Shown: positions 8,934-17,115 of the stretch, piece after piece
Layout of the letters: each line of letters begins with the position of its first letter
How positions within the stretch are numbered: position 1 is the stretch's first letter
NCBI RefSeq assembly: GCF_004362515.1
Contig: NZ_SNXU01000001.1
Coordinates: forward strand, 4,464,001-4,528,000
Direction of reading: 5' to 3'
DNA: 64,000 nucleotides
Source of the DNA: Actinokineospora alba
GTDB taxonomy: Bacteria > Actinomycetota > Actinomycetes > Mycobacteriales > Pseudonocardiaceae
Translations under genes and position numbers: made by a program
The notes under the pieces: model-generated
The model's input: the letters and a program-made list of their open reading frames with translations, nothing else
Database searches by the model: none
What the model was told of the DNA's origin: nothing

Positions 8934-9464
8934 CTAATGGCTGAGCGTTCTCGGGGTATGAAACGCCACCACCGCGGGCCACAGCGACTGCGCCGCCGCC
9001 AGCACCCGCTCCGATAAACCCACCCACCTCTCCGACCGCAGCGAAACACCGAACACCGCGAGCAAGGCCAACAAGATCAAGCCCGCTATCCGGGACCGCC
9101 GCGTGCCCGCCAGCAACAGCCACACCGACATCAATCCGAACGCGGCCGTCGCGACGGGGGCGTGGGTCTCAGATGGCTGCGGGAAGACCGCGACCAACGC
9201 TGTGGCCACTCCGCCCGCGGCGAGGGTGAACCGGGCGCTGGGTTGGACTGACGTCAGGCCGGTTGCCGTCACGACGTGGCAGGCGCCGGTGATGGCCAGG
9301 CCCGTCGTCATGATCCAGCGGTCCTGGGCGTTGATGGCCGCCAAGGCGCTGATGGTGTCGCGGACCGAGTCGAAATCCGACGTTCGGGCGGCGGCGATGG
9401 TCCAGCCGCCGATCAGCGCCACCGGGGCCAGCGCCGATGACACGCGGGCCCAGGGTGCCGTCAC
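8934..9464 (-). CDS. DUF998 family membrane protein
   Basis: This 176-residue protein has six likely transmembrane segments and the DUF998 opening: a first helix (LAPVALIGGWTIAAA), then the Asp/Ser-rich turn SVRDTISALAA. Its ATG overlaps the recQ stop as ATGA (9461-9464), so the two genes are translationally coupled. The biochemical function of DUF998 is unknown. The coupling to a DNA repair helicase may be incidental. Confidence 0.88.
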   Translation of the reverse strand: MTAPWARVSSALAPVALIGGWTIAAARTSDFDSVRDTISALAAINAQDRWIMTTGLAITGACHVVTATGLTSVQPSARFTLAAGGVATALVAVFPQPSETHAPVATAAFGLMSVWLLLAGTRRSRIAGLILLALLAVFGVSLRSERWVGLSERVLAAAQSLWPAVVAFHTPRTLSH

Positions 9465-11284
9465 GCTTCGGCCAAGGTGTCGAGGATGCCTTGGCCGTAC
9501 TTGGCGAGCTTGTTCTCACCGACACCGCTGATGGTGCCCAGTTGCTCAAGGGTGGACGGCGTTTGGGTGGCGATCTGGCGCAATGTGGCGTCGTGGAAGA
9601 TCACGTAGGCGGGGACGCCCTGTTCCTTCGCGGTGGCTCCCCGCCAGGCGCGGAGGCGTTCGAAGATGGGGGTGGCCTCGGCGGGCATGTCGACGGCCGC
9701 TGCCGCGGGCTTGCGGGTTCGCGGTTGGCGGGTGCGCTCCGGCTCGCGGCGCAGCATGACCTCGCGGGTGCGGCCGAGGACTTCGGCGCTGGCCTCGGTC
9801 AACGCGAGAGTTCCGTAGTCGCCCTCGACGGCCAGCAGGCCCTGGGCCAGGAGTTGGCGGACTACGCCGCGCCATTCGCTGTCGTTGAGTTCCGTGCCGA
9901 TGCCGAAGGTTTTGAGCTGGTCGTGGCGGAACTGGGTGATCTTCTCGGTTTGCTTGCCCAGCAGGATGTCGATCACCTGTCCGGCGCCGAACTTCTGGTT
10001 GCGTTCGCGGTCGAGCCGGAAGACCGTCGACAACAGCTTCTGCGCGGGCACCGTGCCGTCCCAGGACTCCGGGGGAGTCAGGCACGTGTCGCAGTTGCCG
10101 CAGGCCTGGCCCTCCTGGCTGAAGTAGTTGAGCAGCTGTACCCGCCTGCACTCGACGGTCTCGCACAGCGCCAGCATGGCGTCGAGGTGGGCGCTGAGCC
10201 TGCGGCGGTGCGCCAGGTCGCCTTCGGAGGTGTCGATCATCTTGCGTTGCTGCACGACGTCGGCGAGGCCGTACGCCAGCCACGCTGTCGACGGCAGGCC
10301 GTCGCGGCCCGCGCGGCCGGTCTCCTGGTAGTAGCCCTCGACCGACTTCGGCAGGTCCAGGTGCGCGACGAACCGCACGTCCGGCTTGTCGATGCCCATG
10401 CCGAACGCGATCGTCGCCACCACGATCAGACCGTCCTCGCGCAGAAAGCGGCTCTGGTTGCGCGCACGCACCCTCGAATCGAGACCGGCGTGGTACGGAA
10501 CCGCCGGAATCCCGTTCTGCACAAGGAATTCCGCCGTCTTCTCCACCGACGCGCGGGACAGGCAGTAGACGATGCCGGCGTCGCCCGCGTGCTCGGTGCG
10601 CAGCAGGTCTAGCAGCTGCTTCTGCGCGCTGTTCTTCGGGACGATCCGGTACTGGATGTTCGGCCGGTCGAAGCTGGCCACGAAATGCTTGGCCTCGCCC
10701 AGGTTCAGCCGTTGCGCGATCTCCGCGTGGGTCGCCTTCGTCGCTGTGGCGGTCAGGGCGATGCGCGGGATGTCCGGCCAGCGTTCGTGCAGGTCCGACA
10801 GCGCCAGGTAGTCGGGGCGGAAGTCGTGGCCCCACTGCGACACACAGTGCGCCTCGTCGATCGCGAACAGCGAGACCTTGCCCCGGTCGAGGAGCCGGGT
10901 TGTCGACTCCAACCGCAGTCGCTCGGGCGCTAGGTAGAGCAAGTCGAGTTCGCCGTTGACGAAGGCGTCCTCGGTCTCGCGCCGCTCCTGCGAGTCCTGC
11001 GTCGAGTTGAGGAATCCCGCGCGCACACCGAGGTTTCGCAGCGCGTCGACCTGATCTTGCATGAGGGCGATGAGCGGCGAGATCACCACGCCCACACCCT
11101 CGCGGACCAGCGCGGGGATCTGGTAGCAAAGCGACTTGCCGCCGCCGGTCGGCATCAGGACCAGCGCGTCGCCGCCACCGACGACATGACTGATGATCGC
11201 TTCCTGGTCGCCGCGGAAGGCGTCGTAGCCGAAGATCCGGCGCAGGACGTCGAGCTCGGGAGTCAGGGTGTCGGCGGAAGTCAC
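9461..11284 (-). CDS. recQ: ATP-dependent DNA helicase RecQ
   Basis: RecQ unwinds DNA 3' to 5' during recombination and fork repair. The helicase core shows Walker A MPTGGGKSLCYQIP, the DEAH box AIDEAHCVSQWGHDFRPDY, SATATKA-like motif III (TATATKATH) and motif VI QETGRAGRDGLPS. The zinc-binding segment CRRVQLLNYF with CGNCDTC follows, then the winged helix. A C-terminal HRDC domain contains IFERLRAWR and GVGENKLAKYG. With the GTG at 11284 as start the protein is 607 residues, normal for RecQ; an extension to 11344 adds a basic tail without similarity. It is coupled to the downstream DUF998 gene. Confidence 0.96.
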   Translation of the reverse strand: MTSADTLTPELDVLRRIFGYDAFRGDQEAIISHVVGGGDALVLMPTGGGKSLCYQIPALVREGVGVVISPLIALMQDQVDALRNLGVRAGFLNSTQDSQERRETEDAFVNGELDLLYLAPERLRLESTTRLLDRGKVSLFAIDEAHCVSQWGHDFRPDYLALSDLHERWPDIPRIALTATATKATHAEIAQRLNLGEAKHFVASFDRPNIQYRIVPKNSAQKQLLDLLRTEHAGDAGIVYCLSRASVEKTAEFLVQNGIPAVPYHAGLDSRVRARNQSRFLREDGLIVVATIAFGMGIDKPDVRFVAHLDLPKSVEGYYQETGRAGRDGLPSTAWLAYGLADVVQQRKMIDTSEGDLAHRRRLSAHLDAMLALCETVECRRVQLLNYFSQEGQACGNCDTCLTPPESWDGTVPAQKLLSTVFRLDRERNQKFGAGQVIDILLGKQTEKITQFRHDQLKTFGIGTELNDSEWRGVVRQLLAQGLLAVEGDYGTLALTEASAEVLGRTREVMLRREPERTRQPRTRKPAAAAVDMPAEATPIFERLRAWRGATAKEQGVPAYVIFHDATLRQIATQTPSTLEQLGTISGVGENKLAKYGQGILDTLAEA

Positions 11285-11380
11285 ATGGGCGATCGTACGA
11301 GGTTTCCCCGGTCGCCGGTGCGATCGGCACGGCCCTGTGGACAACTGGACCGGCCGACGCCCGTTCTGTGGATGATTGGC

Positions 11381-13039
11381 TCAGCCCAGGTCGCGCGCCA
11401 AGGCCCGGCCCGCCGCGCGGCCGGAGAAAATGCAACCGCCGAGGAACGTCCCTTCGAGCGCGTTGTAGCCGTGGACGCCGCCACCACCGAAGCCCGCGAC
11501 CTCGCCCGCCGCGTAAAGACCGTCGAACACCGTGTCGTCCGGTCGGATGACCTGAGAGTCCAGATTGGTCTCCAGGCCGCCCAAAGTCTTGCGGGTCAAC
11601 AGGTTCAGCCGGACCGCGATCATCGGGCCGTGCGCCGGGTCCTGCAGCTTGTGCGGCTTCGCGATCCGCATGACCTTGTCCGACAGGTACGTGCGGCCGT
11701 TGCGGATCGCCATGATCTGCATGTCCTTGGAGAACGTGTTGTCGAGCTCGCGGTCGCGCGCGGCCACCTCACGCTCCACCTGGTCGAACTCCAGCGCCGG
11801 TCCCGCGCCGAGCGCGTTCATCCCGTCGACCAGGTCGCGCAGGTTGTCCCGGACGACGAAGTCCGCGCCCTTGTTCTTGAACGCCTCGACCGGCCCGGGG
11901 GCGCCCTTCTTGATCCGGCTCAGCAGCAGCCGCACGTCCTTGCCCGTGATGTCCGGATTCTGCTCCGAGCCGGAGAGCGCGAACTCCTTCTCGATGATCG
12001 ACTGCGTGAGGATGAACCACGTGTGGTCGTAGCCGGTGCCGACGATGTGCTTGAGCGTGCCGAGGCTGTCGAACCCGGGGAACAGCGGCACCGGCAGTCG
12101 CTTGCCGGTCGCGTCGAGCCACAGCGACGACGGGCCGGGCAGGATGCGGATGCCGTGTGCGGGCCAGATCGGGTCCCAGTTCTGGATTCCCTCGGTGTAG
12201 TGCCACATCCGGTCGCGGTTGACGATGTTGCCGCCCGCCGCCTCGGTGATCTCCAGCATCCGGCCGTCGACGTGCGCGGGCACCCCGGAGATCATCTTTT
12301 CCGGCGCGCGGCCGAACCGCTCGACCGGCCAGTTCTTGCGCACCAGCTCGGGGTTGCCGCCGATGCCGCCGGAGGTCACCACGACCGCCTGCGCGCGCAG
12401 CTCGAAGTCGCCCACGCGCGTGCGGGACGACTTCACGCCGCGCGCGAGGTCGCTTTGCTCAAGGACCGTGCCGCGCACGCCGACCGCGGCGCCGCCCTCG
12501 ATGATCAGGTCGTCGACCTGGTGGCGGTGCTTGAAGGTGACCAGTCCGCGTTCGGCGGCGGCGAGCACCGGCTCGGCGAACACCCGCACGACCTCGGGCC
12601 CGGTGCCCCAGGTCAGGTGGAAGCGGGGGACCGAGTTGCCGTGGCCCCAGGCGACACCGGAGCCGCGCTCGGCCCAGCCGACCGTCGCCATCACGCGCAG
12701 GCCGAGATCGCGCAGGTAGGAGCGCTTCTCCCCGGCGGCGAAGCCGACGTAGGCCTCCGCCCACTGGCGCGGCCAGTGGTCCTCGCGCTCGCGGTCGAAG
12801 CCCGCGCTGCCGAGCCAGTCCTGCATGGCCAGCTCGTAGGAGTCCTTGATCCGCAGCCTGCGCTGCTCCGGGCTGTCCACCAGGAACAGGCCGCCCAGCG
12901 ACCAGAACGCCTGGCCACCGAGGTTCGCGGCGCTCTCCTGGTCGACCACGACCACCCGCCGACCCGCCTGGGCGAGTTCGTAGGTCGCCACCAGGCCCGC
13001 GAGACCCGCTCCGACGACGATGACATCCGCGTCCGTCAT
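11381..13039 (-). CDS. FAD-binding dehydrogenase (3-ketosteroid-dehydrogenase/fumarate-reductase family)
   Basis: The 552-residue flavoprotein starts MTDADVIVVGAGLAGLVATY, a classical dinucleotide-binding GxGxxG motif, followed by the FAD ribose Glu/Asp and the linker LGGQAFWSLGG. The C-terminal FAD segment is GLYAAGEVAGFGGGGVHGYN and GTFLGGCIFSGRAAG. This places it in the family of flavin dehydrogenases related to KstD and fumarate reductase; many members are annotated only as FAD-binding dehydrogenase and the substrate is unknown. The start ATG at 13039 overlaps the stop of the upstream TetR gene as ATGA, so the regulator and enzyme form one coupled operon. A longer frame to 13456 runs over the TetR gene and is spurious. 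Confidence 0.93.
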   Translation of the reverse strand: MTDADVIVVGAGLAGLVATYELAQAGRRVVVVDQESAANLGGQAFWSLGGLFLVDSPEQRRLRIKDSYELAMQDWLGSAGFDREREDHWPRQWAEAYVGFAAGEKRSYLRDLGLRVMATVGWAERGSGVAWGHGNSVPRFHLTWGTGPEVVRVFAEPVLAAAERGLVTFKHRHQVDDLIIEGGAAVGVRGTVLEQSDLARGVKSSRTRVGDFELRAQAVVVTSGGIGGNPELVRKNWPVERFGRAPEKMISGVPAHVDGRMLEITEAAGGNIVNRDRMWHYTEGIQNWDPIWPAHGIRILPGPSSLWLDATGKRLPVPLFPGFDSLGTLKHIVGTGYDHTWFILTQSIIEKEFALSGSEQNPDITGKDVRLLLSRIKKGAPGPVEAFKNKGADFVVRDNLRDLVDGMNALGAGPALEFDQVEREVAARDRELDNTFSKDMQIMAIRNGRTYLSDKVMRIAKPHKLQDPAHGPMIAVRLNLLTRKTLGGLETNLDSQVIRPDDTVFDGLYAAGEVAGFGGGGVHGYNALEGTFLGGCIFSGRAAGRALARDLG

Positions 13040-13647
13040 GTTGACCCTTCGCTGTATGCGCGTACGACATTGATGAACAACTGCTGACGCGCGGCCCACA
13101 CGGCTTTGTCGTCGGGTTCCATCAGGCACTGCACGGTGGTCCCGTCGTGCACGGCGACGAGCGCCATCCCCAGGGCCCGCCGGTCGGTGATCCGCAGCCC
13201 GGCGGCGCTCAGCGCGGACTCGAGGATCGGCATGATCGTCGCCATGATCGCCTCCTCGCGGGCCGCCACCACCCGGCGCAGCGCGGGGTTGCGCAGGGCG
13301 TGCGCGGTGAACTCGGCGGTGACCCGGAACCAGGTGTCGTCCACGGGGATCACGGCCAACACCCGCTCGATCGCCGCGTCCAGCGACGACGACTCGGGGG
13401 CGTCGGTCAGCTCGTCGCGCAGGTCCGCCAGCATCCGCTCGGAACGCTGCTCCCACATGGCGAGGAACAGCTCGTCGAGCGAGACGAAGTTCGAGTAGAA
13501 CGCGCCGCGGGTGTACCCGGCGCGGTCGCAGACCTGCTCCACGGTGGACGCGCCGAAACCCTGCTCGGCGAAGACCTCCAGGGCGGCGTCGAGCAGCCGC
13601 TGACGGGTCTCACCCCGGCGTTTGGTGACGCGCTTGGCATCGGGCAC
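13036..13647 (-). CDS. TetR-family regulator
   Basis: The 203-residue protein has the TetR DNA-binding region near residues 12-58: RQRLLDAALEVFAEQGF, STVEQVCDRAGYTRGAFYSNF. A variable ligand-binding helical domain follows. It is coupled by a 4-bp overlap to the flavin dehydrogenase. A perfect palindrome stands 21 bp upstream of its start, which suggests autoregulation and control of the dehydrogenase. The ligand is unknown. Confidence 0.95.
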   Translation of the reverse strand: MPDAKRVTKRRGETRQRLLDAALEVFAEQGFGASTVEQVCDRAGYTRGAFYSNFVSLDELFLAMWEQRSERMLADLRDELTDAPESSSLDAAIERVLAVIPVDDTWFRVTAEFTAHALRNPALRRVVAAREEAIMATIMPILESALSAAGLRITDRRALGMALVAVHDGTTVQCLMEPDDKAVWAARQQLFINVVRAYSEGST

Positions 13648-13667
13648 GGCGGCAGCGTACCCGAAAT

Positions 13668-13685
13668 GGATACATTTCTGTATCC
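13668..13685. promoter_or_regulatory. Probable TetR operator
   Basis: GGATACA (13668-13674) and TGTATCC (13679-13685) form a perfect inverted repeat with a TTTC centre. It is 21 bp upstream of the TetR start, where an autoregulatory operator is expected. Confidence 0.65.
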
Positions 13686-13702
13686 GATGCGAACTTGTAT
13701 CT

Positions 13703-14074
13703 TCAGTGGAGCAGGTCGCGCACCTCGGCCAGGCGGGCGTCGTTGGCGGCGTACCAGACCCAGTTGCCGCGCCGCTCCCGGTCGAGGAGCCCGGCGTCGG
13801 TGAGGATCCGCAGGTGGTGGGACACGGTGGGCTGGCTCAAGTCCAACGCCTCGACAAGATCGCCCACGCATACCTCGCCCGCGGGCGCGGCGCGGATCAG
13901 CGAGAGCAGCCGCAGTCGGCCCGGGTCGGCCAGGGCCTTGAGCACGTTGGACAGCCGTTCGGCGTCGGTCTGGCCGAGGATCGCGTCACCGATCGGGGCG
14001 CAGCACAACGGATCGGTGGCGCACTCCGGGTCACTCGGCGCTTTGAGGCGGCGCACTCTGGGGGCGGATGTCAC
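13703..14074 (-). CDS. arsR: ArsR-family arsenic-responsive repressor
   Basis: The 123-residue winged-helix repressor has LSNVLKALADPGRLRLLSLI, then the recognition region DLSQPTVSHHLRILTDAGLL and the wing RRGNWVWYAA. Cysteines near the N-terminus (ECATDPLCCAPIG) could form the arsenite site, as in actinobacterial ArsR proteins that use N-terminal thiols. The start is taken as GTG 14074; a frame to 14203 would run through the promoter region. The gene is divergent from the aquaporin/arsenate reductase operon, and the shared region carries GTCGAT half-sites also found at 57.1 kb. Arsenite release of repression is inferred from family and context. Confidence 0.93.
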   Translation of the reverse strand: MTSAPRVRRLKAPSDPECATDPLCCAPIGDAILGQTDAERLSNVLKALADPGRLRLLSLIRAAPAGEVCVGDLVEALDLSQPTVSHHLRILTDAGLLDRERRGNWVWYAANDARLAEVRDLLH

Positions 14075-14091
14075 ACGCTCGACACTACCCA

Positions 14092-14133
14092 GTCGATTGA
14101 CACCGGTCGATCCTGCTGGTGGACTGCATCGAC
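14092..14133. promoter_or_regulatory. Candidate ArsR operators in divergent promoter
   Basis: GTCGAT occurs at 14092-14097 and 14106-14111, and its inverse ATCGAC at 14128-14133. A TTGACA -35-like hexamer lies at 14097-14102. The same half-sites, arranged as clean inverted repeats, precede the flavoprotein gene at 57.1 kb. Assignment to ArsR is inference. Confidence 0.5.
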
Positions 14134-14160
14134 ACTGATGAATCTGGTTTGGAGCGGCAT

Positions 14161-14856
14161 GTGGTGACGGCGGTACGGGAGTCAGTGGCGATTCCACTCG
14201 CACGGCGGGTCGCGGCCGAGGCCGTCGGGACCGGTGTCCTGGTCGCGACGGTGGTCGGGTCCGGGATCATGGGCCAGGTGCTCGCACCCGACCAGGTGCT
14301 GCTGCAGCTGCTCTGCAACGCGGTCGCGACGGTCGCGGTCCTGGGTGTGCTGATCGCGCTGATGGGGTCGATCTCCGGGGCGCACTTCAACCCGGCGGTC
14401 ACCCTCGCCGACGCGTTCGCGGGTCGGATCACCTGGTCGGCGGCCTCGGCCTACCTCGGGTCGCAGCTGGTCGGCGGGTGCCTCGGCACGATCCTGGCGC
14501 ACGCGATGTTCGAGCAGCCGCTGGTCCAGTGGACCGGCAAGACGCGCGGGGGAGTCGGCCAGCTCATCGGCGAGGCGGTCGCCACGGCGGGCCTGCTGCT
14601 GGTGATCGCGATGCTGGTCCGCACCGGTCGCGGCGCGCTCGCGCCGGTCATGGTCCCGGCCTGGATCCTCGGCGCCTACTTCTTCACCTCGTCCACGTCC
14701 TTCGCGAACCCGGCGGTCACCGTGGGCCGCGCGCTGACCGGGTCGTTCGCCGGGATCGACCCGGCGTCGGTGCCCGCGTTCGTCGCCGCGCAGCTGGTCG
14801 GCGCCGCGGTCGGGGTCGGCCTGGCGGCGCTGTTGCTCGGCCGGGAATCCCGATGA
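14161..14856 (+). CDS. aqpS: MIP/aquaporin-family channel, probable arsenite efflux route
   Basis: The protein has six membrane segments and both pore boxes, HFNPAVTLADAF and FANPAVTVGRAL, each with the NPA motif of aquaglyceroporins. Next to arsenate reductases and arsR such channels let arsenite leave the cell after arsenate reduction, as described for AqpS of Sinorhizobium. GGAG at 14151-14154 supports GTG 14161 (231 aa; GTG 14164 is also possible); an in-frame GTG at 14119 is a less likely alternative. The stop overlaps the next start as ATGA. No ArsB or Acr3 pump is present in this locus, consistent with channel-mediated export. Confidence 0.9.
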   Translation: MVTAVRESVAIPLARRVAAEAVGTGVLVATVVGSGIMGQVLAPDQVLLQLLCNAVATVAVLGVLIALMGSISGAHFNPAVTLADAFAGRITWSAASAYLGSQLVGGCLGTILAHAMFEQPLVQWTGKTRGGVGQLIGEAVATAGLLLVIAMLVRTGRGALAPVMVPAWILGAYFFTSSTSFANPAVTVGRALTGSFAGIDPASVPAFVAAQLVGAAVGVGLAALLLGRESR

Positions 14857-15497
14857 ACGGGCTGCCCGAGCCGTCCGCGGAGGAGGTCCGGCACGAACTC
14901 GGCCGGATCACCGACGAGCTGACCGAGCGCTACACCGGGACCTTCGACCGCGACACCGTGTCGCGGTTCGTGTGGGAGTCCTACGACCTGCTCGCCGCGC
15001 GCGCGACCGTGCGCAACCACCTCGTCGCCCTCACCTCGCACTTCGCCAAGGACCGGCTCGCCGCACACGCCGAGAGCATCGGGTCCGGTTCGGTGCCGCA
15101 GGTGCTGTTCCTGTGCGTGCACAACGCGGGCCGTTCGCAGATGGCCGCCGCGCTGCTGCGCAGGCACGCGCTCGGTCGGGTGTCGGTCCGCTCGGCCGGG
15201 TCGGCGCCGACCGGGGCCCTCGACCCGACCTGCGTCGCCGCGCTGGGTGAGATCGGCATCGAACTCCACGAGGCGTTCCCGAAGCCGCTGACCGACGAAG
15301 TCGTGAACTCCGCCGACGTCGTGGTGTCCATGGGCTGTGGCGACACCTGCCCGGTGTATCCAGGGAAGAGCTACCTGGAATGGGACGTGCCCGACCCGGC
15401 CGGGCAGCCCATCGCCGTCGTGCGCCAGATCCGCGACGACCTCGACAACCGTGTCCGACAACTCCTCGACGACCTCACCGGAGGCACTGACTCATGA
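14853..15497 (+). CDS. arsC: Arsenate reductase with N-terminal three-helix domain
   Basis: The 214-residue protein carries a low-molecular-weight phosphatase-fold arsenate reductase domain from about residue 80: VLFLCVHNAGRSQMAAALL contains the CX5R catalytic loop, and MGCGDTCPVYPGKSYLEWDV holds the second-Cys region. The first 75 residues are a helical domain (EEVRHELGRITDELTERYTG). This extension is known from mycothiol/mycoredoxin-dependent actinobacterial arsenate reductases. It reduces arsenate to arsenite, the substrate for the channel and for ArsR. The ATGA overlaps at both ends couple it to the genes on either side. Confidence 0.94.
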   Translation: MNGLPEPSAEEVRHELGRITDELTERYTGTFDRDTVSRFVWESYDLLAARATVRNHLVALTSHFAKDRLAAHAESIGSGSVPQVLFLCVHNAGRSQMAAALLRRHALGRVSVRSAGSAPTGALDPTCVAALGEIGIELHEAFPKPLTDEVVNSADVVVSMGCGDTCPVYPGKSYLEWDVPDPAGQPIAVVRQIRDDLDNRVRQLLDDLTGGTDS

Positions 15498-15907
15498 CCG
15501 CCATCCCCGAAGTGCTGTTCGTCTGCGTGCACAACGCGGGCCGCTCCCAGATGGCCTCCGCGCTGCTCACGCACTACGCGATGGGCCGCGTCGCGGTGCG
15601 CTCGGCGGGGTCCGAACCCGCCGAGAAGGTCAACCCGGCGGCGGCGGCCGCGGTGGCCGAGTGGGGCCTCGACATCACCGCCGAGATCCCGTCCAAGCTG
15701 TCCACTGAGGACGTCGAGGCGTCCGACGTGGTGATCACCATGGGCTGCGGCGACACGTGCCCGGTGTTCCCCGGAAAGCGTTACCTGGACTGGCAGTTGG
15801 ACGACCCGGCGGGCCAGGGCATCGACGCCGTGCGCCCCATCCGCGACGACATCGACCGCCGCGTCCGCGCACTGCTCGCCGAACTGCTGGATCAGCCCAG
15901 CGCGTGA
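15494..15907 (+). CDS. arsC: Arsenate reductase, single-domain
   Basis: This 137-residue enzyme is essentially the catalytic domain of the preceding gene: VLFVCVHNAGRSQMASALL with the CX5R loop and MGCGDTCPVFPGKRYLDWQL with the second cysteine. The two proteins probably arose by duplication, the first keeping a helical N-terminal domain. Its start overlaps the upstream stop by 4 bp and its 3' end overlaps the convergent cupin gene by 16 bp. Confidence 0.94.
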   Translation: MTAIPEVLFVCVHNAGRSQMASALLTHYAMGRVAVRSAGSEPAEKVNPAAAAAVAEWGLDITAEIPSKLSTEDVEASDVVITMGCGDTCPVFPGKRYLDWQLDDPAGQGIDAVRPIRDDIDRRVRALLAELLDQPSA

Positions 15908-16281
15908 CCTGTGGTGGCGTCGACATGGTCGGGGACCTCGTCATGGCGGTCCCCGACGGTCGACGTCCCGGTGGGCTCGAACATCAGGATCGACGCGCCG
16001 CCCGCGGACGACGGGCGGTGCTCGGTCCCGCGTGGCACGACGTACACCGATCCCTTCGGCAGGACGACTGACCGCTCGGCCGCGTCCTCCCGCAGGCTGA
16101 TGGTCAGTTCGCCGTCGAGGACGAGGAAGAACTCGTCGGTGTCGTCGTGGGCGTGCCAGACGTGGTCGCCGCGCACCTTGGCGACGCGGACGTCGTAGTC
16201 GTTGACCTGGGTGACGATGCGTGGGCTCCACAGCGCGTCGAAGCGGGCCAGAGCGGCGTCGAGATCGATGGGTTGACTCAC
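15892..16281 (-). CDS. Cupin-domain protein, 129 aa
   Basis: A single beta-barrel cupin is recognised from the metal motif HAHDDTDEFFLVLDGE (two His and the Glu) and the second motif around GTEHRPSS. Small stand-alone cupins can be metal-dependent enzymes or sensors; no substrate can be assigned. The start is uncertain between GTG 16281 (chosen, MSQPIDLDAALARF) and GTG 16308, neither having a strong ribosome site. It is convergent with the arsenic operon, so it is unlikely to belong to it. Confidence 0.86.
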   Translation of the reverse strand: MSQPIDLDAALARFDALWSPRIVTQVNDYDVRVAKVRGDHVWHAHDDTDEFFLVLDGELTISLREDAAERSVVLPKGSVYVVPRGTEHRPSSAGGASILMFEPTGTSTVGDRHDEVPDHVDATTGHALG

Positions 16282-16409
16282 TTCACCAGCTCTACCAGAT
16301 CCGGCCACCCTTTCGAGCGAACCTGGCTGCCCTTGTGGGCTGTGCCCGTCACGATCATCGGCGCGAATCCGACGGCGTGGTCAGGAGTGCCGAACGAAAG
16401 GGCGGAGCC

Positions 16410-16658
16410 ATGGCCACCGAATTCAAGTTCGTCGTCGACGGGATCGACCTGAGCGAGGAGCAGCGCGGCGCCATCGCGCAGGCGGTCGCGGCGGCGGGGA
16501 CGGTCGCGCTGACCGAGAGCATCGGCCGGAAGGTGCCGTACTTCGAGGTGGGCGGCGTCAACCTGCGCAAGTGGGAGCTTATCGGCAAGTACCTGCTGGC
16601 GGGCGACCTCGCGGAGAAGCTCGGCGGGCAGGTCCAGGGTCTGATCGACGGCCGCTGA
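16410..16658 (+). CDS. Small unknown protein, 82 aa, first gene of a Cys-rich cassette
   Basis: I do not recognise the family with confidence. The protein starts MATEFKFVVDGIDLSEEQRG. A short beta-like segment leads into an amphipathic helix (AIAQAVAAAGTVAL), then PYFEVGGVNLRKWELIGKYL and a Gly/Gln tail. The LSxEQ-x-I-x-AV pattern resembles leader regions of some actinobacterial peptide precursors, but no Cys, Ser/Thr-rich core or cleavage site is evident. AAAGGG 7 bases before the ATG supports the start. It is one base from the next gene, so both are co-translated. A peptide or chaperone-like role is speculation. Confidence 0.72.
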   Translation: MATEFKFVVDGIDLSEEQRGAIAQAVAAAGTVALTESIGRKVPYFEVGGVNLRKWELIGKYLLAGDLAEKLGGQVQGLIDGR

Positions 16659-16659
16659 G

Positions 16660-17052
16660 ATGGCCTTCGAAGCGTCGGAAGACAAACCGACGTGCCCGAG
16701 TTCGCACGCCGGGCCGGGCTCGGTGCTGCTCGGGGTGTTCGGGCCGGACGGGCGAGCGGTCTTCACCCCGCACGGGCCGAAGCTCACCCCCGAGCTGCGC
16801 GACCAGCTCGCCGCGTCGACCGAGGGGCCGCTGGAGTCGCGGTTCCGGTTCGCCGCGCCCTGCGCGCAGTCGGCCTGCGTGTTCTGGGACGGCTCGTGCC
16901 GGGCGGTCGACGCGGCGCATGAGGACTACGACTCCGTGGCCGTTGAGACGCTTCCGGAATGCGGGATCCGCGACACATGCCGCTGGTGGAGCCAAGAGGG
17001 GCCGCGCGCCTGCGCGGTGTGTCCGCTGGTCCGCACGGCGGTCGCGTCCTGA
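16660..17052 (+). CDS. Cys-rich protein of unknown function, 130 aa
   Basis: Eight or more cysteines lie in an ordered pattern: one near residue 12, then PCAQSAC-x6-C, PECGIRDTCRWW and a C-terminal ACAVCPLV. This layout suits binding of zinc or an iron-sulfur cluster. The middle has LLGVFGPDGRAVF and ESRFRFAAPC. Similar two-gene pairs (small helical protein, then a Cys-rich partner) seem familiar from other Pseudonocardiales, but I cannot name the family. The start ATG is one base after the upstream stop. A perfect-looking terminator follows at 17065-17101. Confidence 0.75.
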   Translation: MAFEASEDKPTCPSSHAGPGSVLLGVFGPDGRAVFTPHGPKLTPELRDQLAASTEGPLESRFRFAAPCAQSACVFWDGSCRAVDAAHEDYDSVAVETLPECGIRDTCRWWSQEGPRACAVCPLVRTAVAS

Positions 17053-17064
17053 TCCCTGAACAGC

Positions 17065-17101
17065 GCGTCGGGTCCGGTCCACAGTGGACCGAACCCGACG
17101 C
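17065..17101. terminator. Strong bidirectional hairpin terminator
   Basis: Two 18-bp arms (17065-17082 and 17084-17101) are complementary except for one pair and flank a single base. The hairpin lies between the convergent stops of the Cys-rich gene and the PRC-barrel gene. Confidence 0.8.
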
Positions 17102-17115
17102 GGACGTCGCTGAGG

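Noticed and set aside
11057..13087. 676-codon open frame on the + strand
   Set aside because: It is antisense to recQ and the FAD dehydrogenase, both with clear motifs.
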